Origin: an uncultured Pedobacter sp.
Lineage (GTDB): Bacteria; Bacteroidota; Bacteroidia; Sphingobacteriales; Sphingobacteriaceae
Direction: 5' to 3'
Length of the DNA stretch: 64,000 nt
NCBI RefSeq assembly: GCF_946480185.1
Contig: NZ_CAMLIG010000004.1
Span: forward strand, 167,650-231,649
Shown: positions 24,321 to 34,127 of the stretch, in pieces
Position numbering within the stretch: the first letter of the stretch is position 1
Layout of the letters: every line of letters begins with the position of its first letter
Position numbers and translations under genes: made by a program
Notes under the pieces: model-generated
Told to the model about the DNA's origin: nothing
Database searches by the model: none
What the model saw: the letters and a program-made list of their open reading frames with translations, nothing else

Positions 24321-25883
24321 ATGAGTTCTGAAGTTGAGAATAAGAAAACCGGATTTTCCAAAGATAATAGAAGCAGATTGAGCAGTATGGTTTCGGGTTT
24401 AGGGAAACTTCCTCCACAGGCTTTAGACTTAGAGGAAGCCGTTTTAGGTGCTTTAATGCTAGAAAAAGATGCACTTTCTACCGTCATCGATATTTTAAAG
24501 CCTGATGTTTTTTACAAAGATGCTCACCAGAAAATTTTCCAGGCTATACAAACACTTTTTACCGCTTCTTCACCGGTAGATATCTTAACAGTATGTGCAC
24601 AGTTGCGCCAACAGGGCGAATTAGAGTTAATTGGAGGTGCATTTTACATTACAGAATTAACAAACCGAGTTGCCTCTGCAGCTAATATCGAATTTCACGC
24701 CCGTATCATTTCGCAAAAATTTATTCAAAGAGAACTGATCAGGATTTCCACAGACATCATCAACCAGTCTTATGAAGATACCAGTGATGTTTTTGAATTA
24801 CTGGATTACGCTGAGAAAAATCTTTTTGACATTGCACAAAACAATTTAAGAAGAGACTCGCGTAAGATGGACGATATTGTGAAAGAGTCGTTAAAAATAC
24901 TGGAGTCTTTACGTGGAAAAGATGATTCGTTAACTGGAGTTCCTTCGGGCTTTACGGCTTTAGACCGAGTTACAAACGGCTGGCAAAAATCAGATTTAAT
25001 TATCATCGCGGCCCGTCCGGCGATGGGAAAAACAGCCTTCGTTTTAACCTGCGCCAGAAATGCTGCGGTACAGTTTAATAAACCAGTGGTAGTTTTCTCA
25101 TTAGAGATGTCATCAGTACAGTTGACCAATCGTTTGATCTCTGGGGAAGCGGAAATTGAGCAAGAAAAAATAAGAAAAGGTCAGCTAGAGCCCTGGGAAT
25201 GGCAGCAAATGACCAGTAAAATTGGTAAGTTAAGTGAAGCTCCGTTAATTATTGACGATACACCCGCATTAAACGTTTTTGAATTTAGAGCCAAATGCAG
25301 AAGGTTAAAAGCGCAATACGATATTCAGATGATCATCATCGATTATTTACAATTGATGCAAGGAAAATCTGACGGAAAAGGTGGCGGTGGAGGCGGTAAC
25401 CGTGAGCAAGAAATTTCCAGTATTTCCAGAGCTTTAAAACAGGTTGCAAAAGAATTAAGCGTTCCTGTTATTGCACTTTCGCAGCTGAGCAGAGCGGTAG
25501 AGAATAGACCAGGTGGTTCAAAGAAACCAATGCTATCGGATTTAAGGGAATCTGGAGCGATTGAGCAAGATGCGGATATGGTATTGTTTTTATACCGCCC
25601 GGAATATTACGGGTTAGACCAAGATGAAAACGGAAATCCAACGGCCGGTGTTGGTGAAGTAATTATTGCCAAGCACAGAAATGGTGAAACTTGTACCGTT
25701 CCATTAAGATTTATTGGTAAGTACGTGAAGTTCACTGATTTAGAAGATAATTTCGGAGGCATCAGTGCTTCGGAGAATGGCGCATCAGATCCTTTCTCTA
25801 GTTTGGCTCCTTCTACACAGTTTGAAAGTATCACCTTAAAACCCAAAAATTGGGATGTAGAGGATGACGAACCGCCGTTTTAG
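24321..25883 (+). CDS. dnaB: Replicative DNA helicase DnaB
   Basis: The hexameric helicase that unwinds DNA ahead of the replisome; 520 residues from the ATG at 24321. An in-frame TTG at 24303 is rejected because it lies upstream of the promoter box. The N-terminal domain (PPQALDLEEAVLGALMLEKDAL) binds primase; the RecA-type motor has Walker A ARPAMGKTA, IIIDYLQLMQG (Walker B) and QLSRAVENRPG. A glycine run (GKGGGGGGNREQE) in the loop after Walker B is longer than usual and may be a flexible loop 2. There is no intein. Three DnaA-box-like 9-mers lie upstream. Confidence 0.96.
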   Translation: MSSEVENKKTGFSKDNRSRLSSMVSGLGKLPPQALDLEEAVLGALMLEKDALSTVIDILKPDVFYKDAHQKIFQAIQTLFTASSPVDILTVCAQLRQQGELELIGGAFYITELTNRVASAANIEFHARIISQKFIQRELIRISTDIINQSYEDTSDVFELLDYAEKNLFDIAQNNLRRDSRKMDDIVKESLKILESLRGKDDSLTGVPSGFTALDRVTNGWQKSDLIIIAARPAMGKTAFVLTCARNAAVQFNKPVVVFSLEMSSVQLTNRLISGEAEIEQEKIRKGQLEPWEWQQMTSKIGKLSEAPLIIDDTPALNVFEFRAKCRRLKAQYDIQMIIIDYLQLMQGKSDGKGGGGGGNREQEISSISRALKQVAKELSVPVIALSQLSRAVENRPGGSKKPMLSDLRESGAIEQDADMVLFLYRPEYYGLDQDENGNPTAGVGEVIIAKHRNGETCTVPLRFIGKYVKFTDLEDNFGGISASENGASDPFSSLAPSTQFESITLKPKNWDVEDDEPPF

Positions 25884-25959
25884 GTGGTTAGATGGTTGGA
25901 TTGTTAGTTAGTTGGGTTTTTAGTTTTTGAACGGTTTGCTAGCTTAGAAACCATCGTTT

Positions 25960-27123
25960 TTAATTTTTAATTAATCTGGCCACAAAAAGTGTATCAGCTT
26001 TAGCGTGGTAGCCTTTAATTAATTCCTTTTTTTCAAGCGAGAGGTCAAAAGTTTTACATAACCATTCTACTTGTTTATCATTCTCTGCCTCAAATACAGA
26101 ACAGGTGATATAGATTAAGGGCTTTCCGGGTTTAAGATATTTAACCACGTTTTTTGCAATTTTTCTTTGCAAATCTGTGTAAAGTTTAATTTTACTTTCG
26201 GTAAAAGAACTCAACATTTCCGGCGTACGTCCCCAAGTGCCAGAACCGCTACATGGGGCATCCAAAATAATTCCGTCAAATTCGTAATCATGCAGTACCA
26301 AATCCTGGTTTTGCGTTAAATCCAAAACTTTACGCTGATAGCCTTTGATTCCAGCCGAAAAAAAACGTTCCTTTAAATTTTCTAAAATAGATTCTCTGTT
26401 GTCAGAAACCAGCAATTTAACCGTTGGCTCCTCATCAAGCAACAGCAAAGATTTTCCGCCAGATGCCGCACAGCAATCCCACCATTTATCCCACTTTTGT
26501 GGCTTAAAAAATTCTCCTACTTTTTGCGATGAAACATCTTGAACTTCATATATTCCTTTATCAGTAATAACTTGGTCCAGCTTTGTTCCGTTAGGCAATG
26601 CCAAAGTCTGCTTGTTTATCTGTTCAAAAGCTAAACCATTGGTTTCTAACAACTTAGTAATTTGCTTCTCTTTACCGCGTTGCATGCGGATATATAAATC
26701 TGGCTGAACAAAAAATGATTTATAAAATAATTCTTTATCAACGTCTTGGCCGAGGCTTTTTTCAAAAGGAAAAACATCCGAAAGGTTAAAATCAGGAAAT
26801 TGCTTTTTTACCATGTCAAGCTTTTCATCCAAGCTTAAATGGATAAATTCTTCAAACTCGGGCTTGTAATGGCTAATAAACGAATTGGTTTCCGTATTGC
26901 ATAAAAACTCGGCAATTGCTAACCTGCTTTCTAATGATTCAGCAGGCAAAGCTTTACCCATTCTAAAATAATTATAAACCAAGCGACTGGCCGTTCGCCG
27001 ATCTTTGGAACCCATCTGTTTATTTTGCCGATAATATTGTGCTAAAAAACGGTAAAAGGGCTGATCAAAAGCGTATTGTTTTAAAATATTTTCAACCGTA
27101 GCAAGCTGATGGAATGCTTTCAT
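25960..27123 (-). CDS. RsmB/NOL1-type m5C RNA methyltransferase
   Basis: This 387-residue SAM-dependent methyltransferase resembles RsmB, which makes m5C in 16S rRNA. An N-terminal helical region (DRRTASRLVYNYFRMG) is followed by a Rossmann domain with CCAASGGKSLLL (SAM site), DAPCSGSGTWGRTPE (motif IV with Cys) and ITCSVFEAEND (nucleophile Cys in TCS). Both cysteines used by m5C enzymes are present. The lipoprotein gene on the same strand ends 1 nt upstream (27125), so the two are co-transcribed. Confidence 0.92.
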   Translation of the reverse strand: MKAFHQLATVENILKQYAFDQPFYRFLAQYYRQNKQMGSKDRRTASRLVYNYFRMGKALPAESLESRLAIAEFLCNTETNSFISHYKPEFEEFIHLSLDEKLDMVKKQFPDFNLSDVFPFEKSLGQDVDKELFYKSFFVQPDLYIRMQRGKEKQITKLLETNGLAFEQINKQTLALPNGTKLDQVITDKGIYEVQDVSSQKVGEFFKPQKWDKWWDCCAASGGKSLLLLDEEPTVKLLVSDNRESILENLKERFFSAGIKGYQRKVLDLTQNQDLVLHDYEFDGIILDAPCSGSGTWGRTPEMLSSFTESKIKLYTDLQRKIAKNVVKYLKPGKPLIYITCSVFEAENDKQVEWLCKTFDLSLEKKELIKGYHAKADTLFVARLIKN

Positions 27124-27124
27124 C

Positions 27125-28369
27125 TTAATCTACTTTTATTAATTGAGCGTCCTGATATTTCAACATCATTAAACTACTATTGTAGTAACCGGTTTTTGTG
27201 TTTTTCTTAAAACTAAAATCGTTATGGATGCCGTCGAATTTCTCATTTAAAAGCTTATCCATAAAATGGTGCTCTTTTTCGTTCATCAAACCTCCAAAAT
27301 AATAAGCAATATCAAATCCTTTAAAAGCATATTCACTCGGCTCTACCGAAAATTTAGACCGATAATACTTTATAAAATCGCCACTCCTATCCGATTGATA
27401 ATCGATCTGGTAAGACGATGTAATGTACGTATTTATACTTTCCAATTGCCCAAAATCCAAAAAACTGGCTTTTTCCCAATCGGGATGACCAATAACTGCA
27501 ATCTTAAAATTTCCGCTCGCTTTTTCTAATTCTTTAAAAATAGTAAGCAAAAACGTTCGATCTGTTGAAGGCAAAACAATTACGTTTAGGCCTACAGGAC
27601 TTAAGTATTTGTAAACATTCTCATAACCGATGGCTTTGATACCTAATTCTGAAACTGGATAGCCTTTTGCCAAACTGTCCATCCCTTTTTTAAACGGGAT
27701 AGCATATTTATATTCATCGGCCTGACCGCTTCTTATCAACAGCACTTTTTTAGGTTTTAAATTGCTTTTAATGAATTTTGCGGCCTTATAAGCGTGTTGA
27801 TCTAAAGAATTATTTACCGTAATAAGGTAGGGATTGTTAAACAATTGCGGATCTGAGGCCGCCAAGGGCGAAACCATGGGTTTTTTCATGCTTTTACTAT
27901 ACACCGAAAATGCTTTAATCCCGTTCGGAAAAACCGGACCAACGATTAAATCGGAGTTCTTGATAGCAGATTTTGCAGCTAAAACACCTAAAGCGGTTGG
28001 ATTATCATTAGAGTCAAAAACCTGCAGTTTAAAATCGACACTTCCTTTTTGGTGAGCAATAGAATCTAAACCCATTTTAAATCCCTGATAAAAATCAATA
28101 GCGATTTCTGCCTTTCTTAAATCGGCAATACCAGCAGTTTTATAATCAATGGATTTTAACTCGAAGGGTAAAATCAAGGAAATTACCATTTCTGGCTTTT
28201 CCTTGATCTTTTGTGTGGGCTGTTCTTTTTTTGTTTCTTTCTCCGCAACCTTCTCCTCCACTTTTGCTGGAGTTGGTTTTTTATTTACCGGGACTGTTTT
28301 AGGTGAACAGGCGGTAAGAAAGCAGAAAACAGTAAATATTAAATAGTAAGCAACTGATTTTAAATTCAT
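27125..28369 (-). CDS. Lipoprotein with periplasmic-binding-protein fold (LpoA/Peripla_BP_6-like)
   Basis: From the ATG at 28367-28369 the protein has 414 residues, with lipobox FLTAC (Cys21); an upstream in-frame ATG would add residues with no signal character. A charged linker (about 25-55, rich in K, E and P) leads to a type-I binding-protein domain with ISLILPFELKS, IVGPVFPNGIKAF and FDIAYYFGGLM. Such domains bind amino acids in transport, or activate penicillin-binding proteins in the LpoA case. No permease gene is near, so a role in the cell envelope is more likely than transport. It lies just downstream of guaA and upstream of the methyltransferase. Confidence 0.78.
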   Translation of the reverse strand: MNLKSVAYYLIFTVFCFLTACSPKTVPVNKKPTPAKVEEKVAEKETKKEQPTQKIKEKPEMVISLILPFELKSIDYKTAGIADLRKAEIAIDFYQGFKMGLDSIAHQKGSVDFKLQVFDSNDNPTALGVLAAKSAIKNSDLIVGPVFPNGIKAFSVYSKSMKKPMVSPLAASDPQLFNNPYLITVNNSLDQHAYKAAKFIKSNLKPKKVLLIRSGQADEYKYAIPFKKGMDSLAKGYPVSELGIKAIGYENVYKYLSPVGLNVIVLPSTDRTFLLTIFKELEKASGNFKIAVIGHPDWEKASFLDFGQLESINTYITSSYQIDYQSDRSGDFIKYYRSKFSVEPSEYAFKGFDIAYYFGGLMNEKEHHFMDKLLNEKFDGIHNDFSFKKNTKTGYYNSSLMMLKYQDAQLIKVD

Positions 28370-28466
28370 TAGTTCATCGGATAAGGAGTTCATTATTTCG
28401 TTCACTCATTCAAAATTCTCTCATTAACCAATTTGTAAGCGCATTCAATCATTCATAATTAATTCC

Positions 28467-29999
28467 TTATTCCCACTCAATTGTTGCTGGTGGTTTTGAA
28501 CTAATATCATACACTACACGGTTTATCCCTTTTACATTATTGATGATCTCGTTAGAGATTTTGGCCAATAATTCATAAGGTAAATGACTCCAATCAGCTG
28601 TCATTCCATCTACAGAACCCACGGCTCGTAACGCAACCACATTTTCATACGTACGCTCATCGCCCATTACACCAACGGATTGTATCGGTAAATAAATGGT
28701 TCCTGCTTGCCATACCTTATCATACCAACCAGATTCTTTCAAATTTTTAATGTAGATATAATCTGCATCTTGCAAAATCTGTACTTTTTCTGGCGTAACA
28801 TCGCCCAAAATACGGATTCCCAAACCTGGCCCCGGAAAAGGGTGACGGTTTAAAATATCAGCAGGCAAACCTAAAGCTTTTCCTACCCTACGCACTTCAT
28901 CCTTAAACAGAGCCTTAAGCGGTTCAACTACTTTAAGCTTCATAAAATCGGGCAAGCCGCCCACATTATGGTGTGATTTTATGGTTGCAGATGGACCTCC
29001 ATTTACCGAAACAGATTCAATTACATCTGGATAAATAGTGCCTTGCGCTAACCATTTCACATCAGAAATTTGGTTGGCTTCTTCATCAAATACTTCAATA
29101 AAAACCCTGCCAATTGCTTTACGCTTTAACTCTGGATCTGTTAATCCTGCTAAAGCATCATAAAATTTCTGTTTTGCATCAACGCCTTTTACGTTTAAGC
29201 CTAACTCTTTATAAGAATCCAGAACGGATTCAAACTCGTGTTTACGCAACAAACCGTTATCCACAAAAACACAATGTAAGTTTTTGCCAACTGCCTGGTG
29301 CAAAATTAAAGCGGCAACTGAAGAATCAACTCCTCCAGATAATCCCAATACTACTTTATCATTACTCAACTGCTCTTTTAACGCAGCAATGGTTTCTTCG
29401 GCAAAAGCAAAAGGCGTCCAATCTTGAGCGCAACCGCAAATATCTAATAAGAAATTTTGCAATAATTGCTTACCATCTGTTGAGTGGGTCACCTCTGGGT
29501 GAAACTGAATACCGTAAGTTTGTGTTCCCTTAATTTGGTAGGCTGCTACTTTTACAGATTCTGTACTTGCAATAATCTCGAAATCTTCGGGAATATCTTT
29601 AATGGTATCGCCATGAGACATCCACACTTGTGAGTGCGAAGGCATATCTTTCATCAAAGAATTGTTCGTGTGAACATATTCTAAATTCGCCCTTCCATAT
29701 TCTCTAATTTCCGAAGGAACAACCTGTCCGCCAGAATGTTGTGCAATATATTGCGCTCCGTAGCAAACACCTAATAAAGGCAATTTTTTATGGAATTGTT
29801 GAAAATCAACCTGTGGCGCACCTTCCTGACGAACAGATGAAGGACTGCCCGAAAGAATTACACCTTTGGTAAATTCATCAATTTCGGGAATTTTATTGAA
29901 CGGGTGGATTTCACAATAAACATTTAGCTCACGCACTCTTCTTGCGATCAATTGAGTGTACTGCGAACCAAAATCGAGGATAAGGATTTTCTCTTGCAT
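28467..29999 (-). CDS. guaA: GMP synthase (glutamine-hydrolysing)
   Basis: The 510-residue enzyme aminates XMP to GMP. The N-terminal class I amidotransferase has [10 protein letters not shown] (nucleophile Cys) and [10 protein letters not shown] (His-Glu). The ATP-pyrophosphatase domain has the P-loop [13 protein letters not shown], and the C-terminal dimerisation domain ends [17 protein letters not shown]. An in-frame TTG two codons upstream overlaps the -7 box TATCTTTG, which ends 3 nt before the chosen ATG. With purN and purH it is one of three purine-pathway genes in the window. Confidence 0.96.
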   Translation of the reverse strand: MQEKILILDFGSQYTQLIARRVRELNVYCEIHPFNKIPEIDEFTKGVILSGSPSSVRQEGAPQVDFQQFHKKLPLLGVCYGAQYIAQHSGGQVVPSEIREYGRANLEYVHTNNSLMKDMPSHSQVWMSHGDTIKDIPEDFEIIASTESVKVAAYQIKGTQTYGIQFHPEVTHSTDGKQLLQNFLLDICGCAQDWTPFAFAEETIAALKEQLSNDKVVLGLSGGVDSSVAALILHQAVGKNLHCVFVDNGLLRKHEFESVLDSYKELGLNVKGVDAKQKFYDALAGLTDPELKRKAIGRVFIEVFDEEANQISDVKWLAQGTIYPDVIESVSVNGGPSATIKSHHNVGGLPDFMKLKVVEPLKALFKDEVRRVGKALGLPADILNRHPFPGPGLGIRILGDVTPEKVQILQDADYIYIKNLKESGWYDKVWQAGTIYLPIQSVGVMGDERTYENVVALRAVGSVDGMTADWSHLPYELLAKISNEIINNVKGINRVVYDISSKPPATIEWE

Positions 30000-30002
30000 G
30001 GG

Positions 30003-30010
30003 CAAAGATA
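30003..30010 (-). promoter_or_regulatory. -7 box TATCTTTG of guaA
   Basis: Exact TAnnTTTG match with only 3 nt (CCC) before the guaA ATG. Confidence 0.55.
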
Positions 30011-30116
30011 AAAATTTTTAGGTGCTATAGGAGGAAATTAGAAATTTGATAACGTTTATTAGCGGAAGCTTCGTATTTTTAAAACCGAAGCCCAAAAAGC
30101 TATTGATCTGATTTTG

Positions 30117-30794
30117 ATGAAGAAAAATTTACACCTATTATTTGTTGTTAGCATCTTATTTTTCATAACTCAAGCTTGTGACTATGTTCCAAACAGAAGC
30201 AATATTATTGCATCGAGCAGAGATGTGATTGATACAGGTGTGAGGTACATCGTTGTTGAACGAGACACTTCGCACTTAAATATCCCGGCAAAACCGGATA
30301 GTGTTCTGGTTAAAAAGCCCGATAGCTTATTAGTTGCGAAAAAACCAGACAGCATCCCGCCACCCGCAAAACCAATTGTAAAAGTTGAGGCAACCATTAA
30401 TGCAAAGGCAGAAGCTTTAGTAAATTACGCTAAAACCTTTGTAGGCAAGCCCTACGTTTATGGTGTAAATACACCAGAAAAAGGCTTCGACAATGCAGGT
30501 TTCGTAAATTTTGTTTTCAGTCATTTCGAAATCAAACTACCTAAATATCCGCCCGCTTTTATTGCAGTTGGCGAAAGTGTTGCCCCTGGCGATGTTTCTG
30601 AAGGCGATATTGTATTATTTGCCAAAACGGATAGCGTTAAAAAAGCGGTTTACCAAGTTGGCATTGTGGTTTCTGCAAAAGGTAGTCCGATAAGTTTTAT
30701 ACAAGCAAGTTCTGGAAAAATGAATGGTGTTGGCATCAGTACTTTAAGCTCATACTATCAGCGTAAGGTGATGGGCTATAGAAGGATGTTTTAA
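30117..30794 (+). CDS. NlpC/P60-fold lipoprotein lacking catalytic Cys and His
   Basis: From the ATG at 30117 the protein has 225 residues, with lipobox ITQAC (Cys21). A linker with repeated PDS units flanked by Lys and Pro (about 59-86) is followed by an NlpC/P60 domain (about 95-225): AKTFVGKPYVYGV, GDIVLFAK and the terminal YYQRKVMGYRRMF all fit. In active peptidases the nucleophile stands in DCSGFV; here that site reads DNAGFV (Asn at about 126). The catalytic His of HVGIYL is replaced by Gln (about 180, QVGIVV). It should therefore not cleave peptidoglycan and may bind it or regulate a hydrolase. Confidence 0.85.
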   Translation: MKKNLHLLFVVSILFFITQACDYVPNRSNIIASSRDVIDTGVRYIVVERDTSHLNIPAKPDSVLVKKPDSLLVAKKPDSIPPPAKPIVKVEATINAKAEALVNYAKTFVGKPYVYGVNTPEKGFDNAGFVNFVFSHFEIKLPKYPPAFIAVGESVAPGDVSEGDIVLFAKTDSVKKAVYQVGIVVSAKGSPISFIQASSGKMNGVGISTLSSYYQRKVMGYRRMF

Positions 30795-30920
30795 TTTTGG
30801 AACGAGAACATTTTCCTTAGAACTTGGTTAATCAGGATATATCAGTAGGCCAACTCATTCAAAAAATGCCAAATCAATTAAAAATAAAAATCACTGGTCT
30901 TATTCTGATATTTGTAAACT

Positions 30921-32759
30921 ATGGGCTATAAAAATTCAAGAGACTGTGTTGATGATTTAGAAAAACATGGTCATTTAATAAGGATTAAGGAAGAGGTTGA
31001 TCCTTATTTAGAAGCGGCAGCTATTCATTTAAGAGTTTACGAAAAACAAGGCCCTGCTTTGTATTTCGAAAATTTAAAAGGCTGTAAATTTCCTGCGGTT
31101 TCTAACCTTTTTGGAACGGTAGAACGCAGTAAATTTATGTTTAGGGATAGCCTCGAAAAAATTAAAACGCTTGTTACACTCAAAAACGATCCCATTAAAG
31201 CGGTCAAAAATCCATTAAAATACGCATCTGTTTCCTTAACAGCTTTAGCTGCTTTACCAATGAAAGTTGGTAAAAATGCGCCCATCAATTTCGCGAAATG
31301 TAAAATCTCAGATATCCCCGGAATTGTAAACTGGCCAATGGACGGTGGACCTTTTGTAACCATGCCACAGGTTTACACCGAAGACAGCGACCAGCCCGGC
31401 ATTATGAATGCCAATTTAGGAATGTACCGCATCCAACTCGGTGGAAACGATTATATTTTAAATGAAGAAATTGGTTTGCATTACCAACTGCATCGCGGAA
31501 TTGGTGTACACCAAACCAAAGCAAACGCTTTAGGCAAACCTTTAAAAGTTAGCATTTTTGTCGGCGGGCCACCCTCTCATCCTTTAGCAGCGGTAATGCC
31601 TTTGCCAGAAGGTTTATCAGAAATGACTTTTGCCGGTGCTTTGGGCAATCGCAGGTTTAGGTATTTTTATGATGAACAAGGTTTTTGCATTTCTGCCGAT
31701 GCCGATTTTGTGATCACCGGAACGGTAGAACCGATGCAAAACAAACCCGAAGGTCCGTTTGGAGACCATTTAGGTTATTATAGTTTAACGCATCCTTTTC
31801 CGCTGTTAAAAGTCCATAATGTTTATCATAAAAAAGACCCGATCTGGAGTTTTACTGTTGTTGGTCGCCCGCCACAAGAGGACACCAGTTTTGGCGAATT
31901 GATTCATGAAATTACCGGAGCCGCAATCCCTAAAGAAATCCCAGGTTTACATGCGGTAAATGCTGTGGATGCAGCCGGGGTGCATCCACTTTTATTTGCG
32001 TTGGGCAGCGAACGTTATACGCCTTATTTAAAAGAACGTAAACCGCAGGAAATCCTGACGATTGCCAACCATATTTTAGGCAAAAACCAACTGAGCTTGG
32101 CCAAATACCTTTTTATATGCGCTAAAGAAGATAATCCTAGTTTAGATATTTATGATGTTAAAGCATTTTTAACACATGTGTTTGAACGTATTGATTTAAC
32201 CAGAGACTTGCATTTTTACACCAAAACCACCATTGACACGTTGGATTATAGCGGCTCGGGTTTAAACTCCGGTTCTAAAGTTGCTGTTACCATTGCCGGC
32301 GAAGTAAAAAGAGAACTGTATAAGGAATTGCCCAACTATTTCTCTTTACCCAATATTTTTACAAGCTATAAGTTGGTAATGCCGGGTATTTTAGCAGTTG
32401 AATCTCCAAAATATTTGGATGAGACAGAGACTCTTAAAGAAATCGCAATATTAAATGACCACCTAAAAAGTTTAAACTTGACCGGCTTGTCATTGATTGT
32501 ACTTTGTGACGATGCCGATTTTACCGCTAAAACCACCAATAATTTTGTTTGGGTAACGTTTACGCGAAGCAACCCTGCCACAGATATTTACGGGATAAAC
32601 AGCTTTACAATAAATAAACACTGGGGCTGTAATGGACCAATGATTATTGATGCAAGAATAAAACCTCACCATGCACCGCCATTAATTATGGACGCTAAGG
32701 TTGAAGCAAGGGTTGATGAATTAGGAAAAAGAGGTGGTTCTCTTTTTGGGATAATATAA
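30921..32759 (+). CDS. UbiD-family prFMN-dependent decarboxylase
   Basis: The 612-residue protein belongs to the UbiD family, reversible (de)carboxylases that use prenylated FMN made by a UbiX partner. Recognisable stretches are PFVTMPQVYTEDS, FVGGPPSHPLAAVMPLPEG, MTFAGALG, and the conserved acidic region NKPEGPFGDHLGYYS. Bacteroidota make menaquinone, not ubiquinone, so a role in ubiquinone synthesis is unlikely; menaquinone-pathway or aromatic-acid decarboxylation are alternatives. No ubiX is adjacent. A near -7 box (GATATTTG, 30907-30914) lies 6 nt before the ATG. Confidence 0.9.
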   Translation: MGYKNSRDCVDDLEKHGHLIRIKEEVDPYLEAAAIHLRVYEKQGPALYFENLKGCKFPAVSNLFGTVERSKFMFRDSLEKIKTLVTLKNDPIKAVKNPLKYASVSLTALAALPMKVGKNAPINFAKCKISDIPGIVNWPMDGGPFVTMPQVYTEDSDQPGIMNANLGMYRIQLGGNDYILNEEIGLHYQLHRGIGVHQTKANALGKPLKVSIFVGGPPSHPLAAVMPLPEGLSEMTFAGALGNRRFRYFYDEQGFCISADADFVITGTVEPMQNKPEGPFGDHLGYYSLTHPFPLLKVHNVYHKKDPIWSFTVVGRPPQEDTSFGELIHEITGAAIPKEIPGLHAVNAVDAAGVHPLLFALGSERYTPYLKERKPQEILTIANHILGKNQLSLAKYLFICAKEDNPSLDIYDVKAFLTHVFERIDLTRDLHFYTKTTIDTLDYSGSGLNSGSKVAVTIAGEVKRELYKELPNYFSLPNIFTSYKLVMPGILAVESPKYLDETETLKEIAILNDHLKSLNLTGLSLIVLCDDADFTAKTTNNFVWVTFTRSNPATDIYGINSFTINKHWGCNGPMIIDARIKPHHAPPLIMDAKVEARVDELGKRGGSLFGII

Positions 32760-33192
32760 TGATGGTTGCCCTGATTTGCGATGAGTGGTTAATGCCTTTA
32801 TAGCACCGTATCGCCTGCCATTATGCATGGCAATGGGCAGATATTTTATTCGGTTTTTTTATTGCTTTCTTTTGTCCTCATGAGTGCTTCGCAATTTTCA
32901 CCGGAAAAAATTCCCAAACCCGAGCGGAGCGAACATATGAAAGCCTTTGAAAAACAATAAACAAATTGAATAAACTTTCGGCTACGCCCTTTGCCATAAA
33001 AAGAAGTACTTTTACTTCCTTTATCTGTACCGCAAAGTTCTGATGTCGATCAACAAGGTCAAGATTGGTAATTGCTAGCTTATAGATTACTTCAACCTTG
33101 CTTATGAGACGTTTCGTTCCTCAACGTGGCGAAAGGAAAAAAGCCTTCCGCGAAACATCGTAGAAGGCTTAATATTTTATTAAAATTCGGTA
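32760..33192. other. Intergenic region with degenerate repeats
   Basis: No gene is seen. An inverted repeat (CTGCCATT and AATGGGCAG, near 32815-32841) follows ubiD. The segment at about 33102-33135 (GAGACGTTTCGTTCCTCAAC) looks like a decayed copy of a repeat common between genes in Bacteroidota. A terminator for the next minus-strand gene closes the region. Confidence 0.5.
33137..33170 (-). terminator. Terminator of the J-domain/KTSC gene
   Basis: On the minus strand AAGCCTTC and GAAGGCTT pair around a 14-nt loop and are followed by a T-run. Confidence 0.82.
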
Positions 33193-33642
33193 TTAAGCGG
33201 TAGCAACTAATCTGTTTACACTTCTGTAAACATAAGAACTAAAAATATGTCTGCGGGCAAATCTACCTCTTGAATCGGCGTTTACCAATTTCACATACAT
33301 CGCTTTAGGCACATCAAAATATTCGTATTCATTGCCATCAAAAAACGAAACTTTTAAAACCTGAGATTTATAATCGAAATCAGCAATATTTGATTCGTTG
33401 ATAGTGGTGGTGTATTCTGCGATAGATTGATCGCGAGTTTCGGGAGCAATACTTACCAAGAAATGATAAGCTTCGATAATATATTTGCTGGTCTCCTCAG
33501 CCTCATGCTTACTTTCTTCACTTTCCTGAAACTTATCTGGATGCCATTTTTTCATTAATGAACGGTAAACCACTTTAAGCTCGGCCAAGGTTGCAGTATC
33601 TGATACTTCTAAAAACCTACGGTAATCAACAATTTTTTTCAT
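33193..33642 (-). CDS. J-domain protein with C-terminal KTSC domain
   Basis: The 149-residue protein joins an N-terminal J domain (residues about 5-70; HPD at 34-36 in KKWHPDKF), which stimulates DnaK ATPase, to a C-terminal KTSC-like domain (about 85-145). The latter is marked by FDYKSQVLKVSFFDGNEYEYF and VPKAMYVKLVNADSRGRFA. KTSC domains are short and often found alone or with nucleic-acid-related proteins; their role is unknown. The fusion suggests a DnaK client adaptor. No chaperone gene is adjacent. Confidence 0.8.
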   Translation of the reverse strand: MKKIVDYRRFLEVSDTATLAELKVVYRSLMKKWHPDKFQESEESKHEAEETSKYIIEAYHFLVSIAPETRDQSIAEYTTTINESNIADFDYKSQVLKVSFFDGNEYEYFDVPKAMYVKLVNADSRGRFARRHIFSSYVYRSVNRLVATA

Positions 33643-33725
33643 AAAACAACACCAATCATCTTCAAAACTTGCTGGATTTAATTACAAGCTATTGAAAAAT
33701 AATTTTGCAAAGGTAGGTGTTTTTC

Positions 33726-34127
33726 TTAGATTTTCGTCCAATCTTCAATAACAATTCCATCTAAGCGTACAAAGTCATCTACATTTCTTGTTGCAATAGT
33801 AAGATTATTGAAAATGGCTGTTGCACCAATGAGCAAATCGAAATCATCCAACATTTTTCCTTTAGTTTTCAGCCGGGATTTTTCTTTTGCGTAAATATCA
33901 AGTGTGGGAAAAACAGGAAGAACTTCTATTTTAGCTTGAAACATGTCAAGCGCCTGTTGATTTTTCTCCTTTTTTGTACTTTTGGCTATTCCGTATTTGA
34001 GTTCAGCAATCGTTATTTCAGATACAAGACAATTTTCAAAACCAATTTCACGGATTTTTTCTCTGAGATTAAATTGTCCGTTAAAAAAGTAAGCGCAAAT
34101 ATTGGTATCTAAAAGGTACTTTCTCAC
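33726..34127 (-). CDS. PIN-domain toxin (VapC-like ribonuclease)
   Basis: The 133-residue PIN-domain protein has the acidic residues of a VapC nuclease: Asp7 (LLDTNICAYF), a Glu in SEITIAELKYG, an Asp in FDLLIGATA and an Asp in TRNVDDF. VapC toxins cut tRNA or rRNA and arrest translation. Its ATG overlaps the end of the upstream small gene by 4 nt, the usual antitoxin-toxin coupling. Confidence 0.92.
   Translation of the reverse strand: MRKYLLDTNICAYFFNGQFNLREKIREIGFENCLVSEITIAELKYGIAKSTKKEKNQQALDMFQAKIEVLPVFPTLDIYAKEKSRLKTKGKMLDDFDLLIGATAIFNNLTIATRNVDDFVRLDGIVIEDWTKI

Noticed and set aside
30921..32759. UbiD-family gene as part of ubiquinone synthesis.
   Set aside because: Bacteroidota use menaquinone, and no other ubi gene is visible, so the name UbiD is used for the family only.
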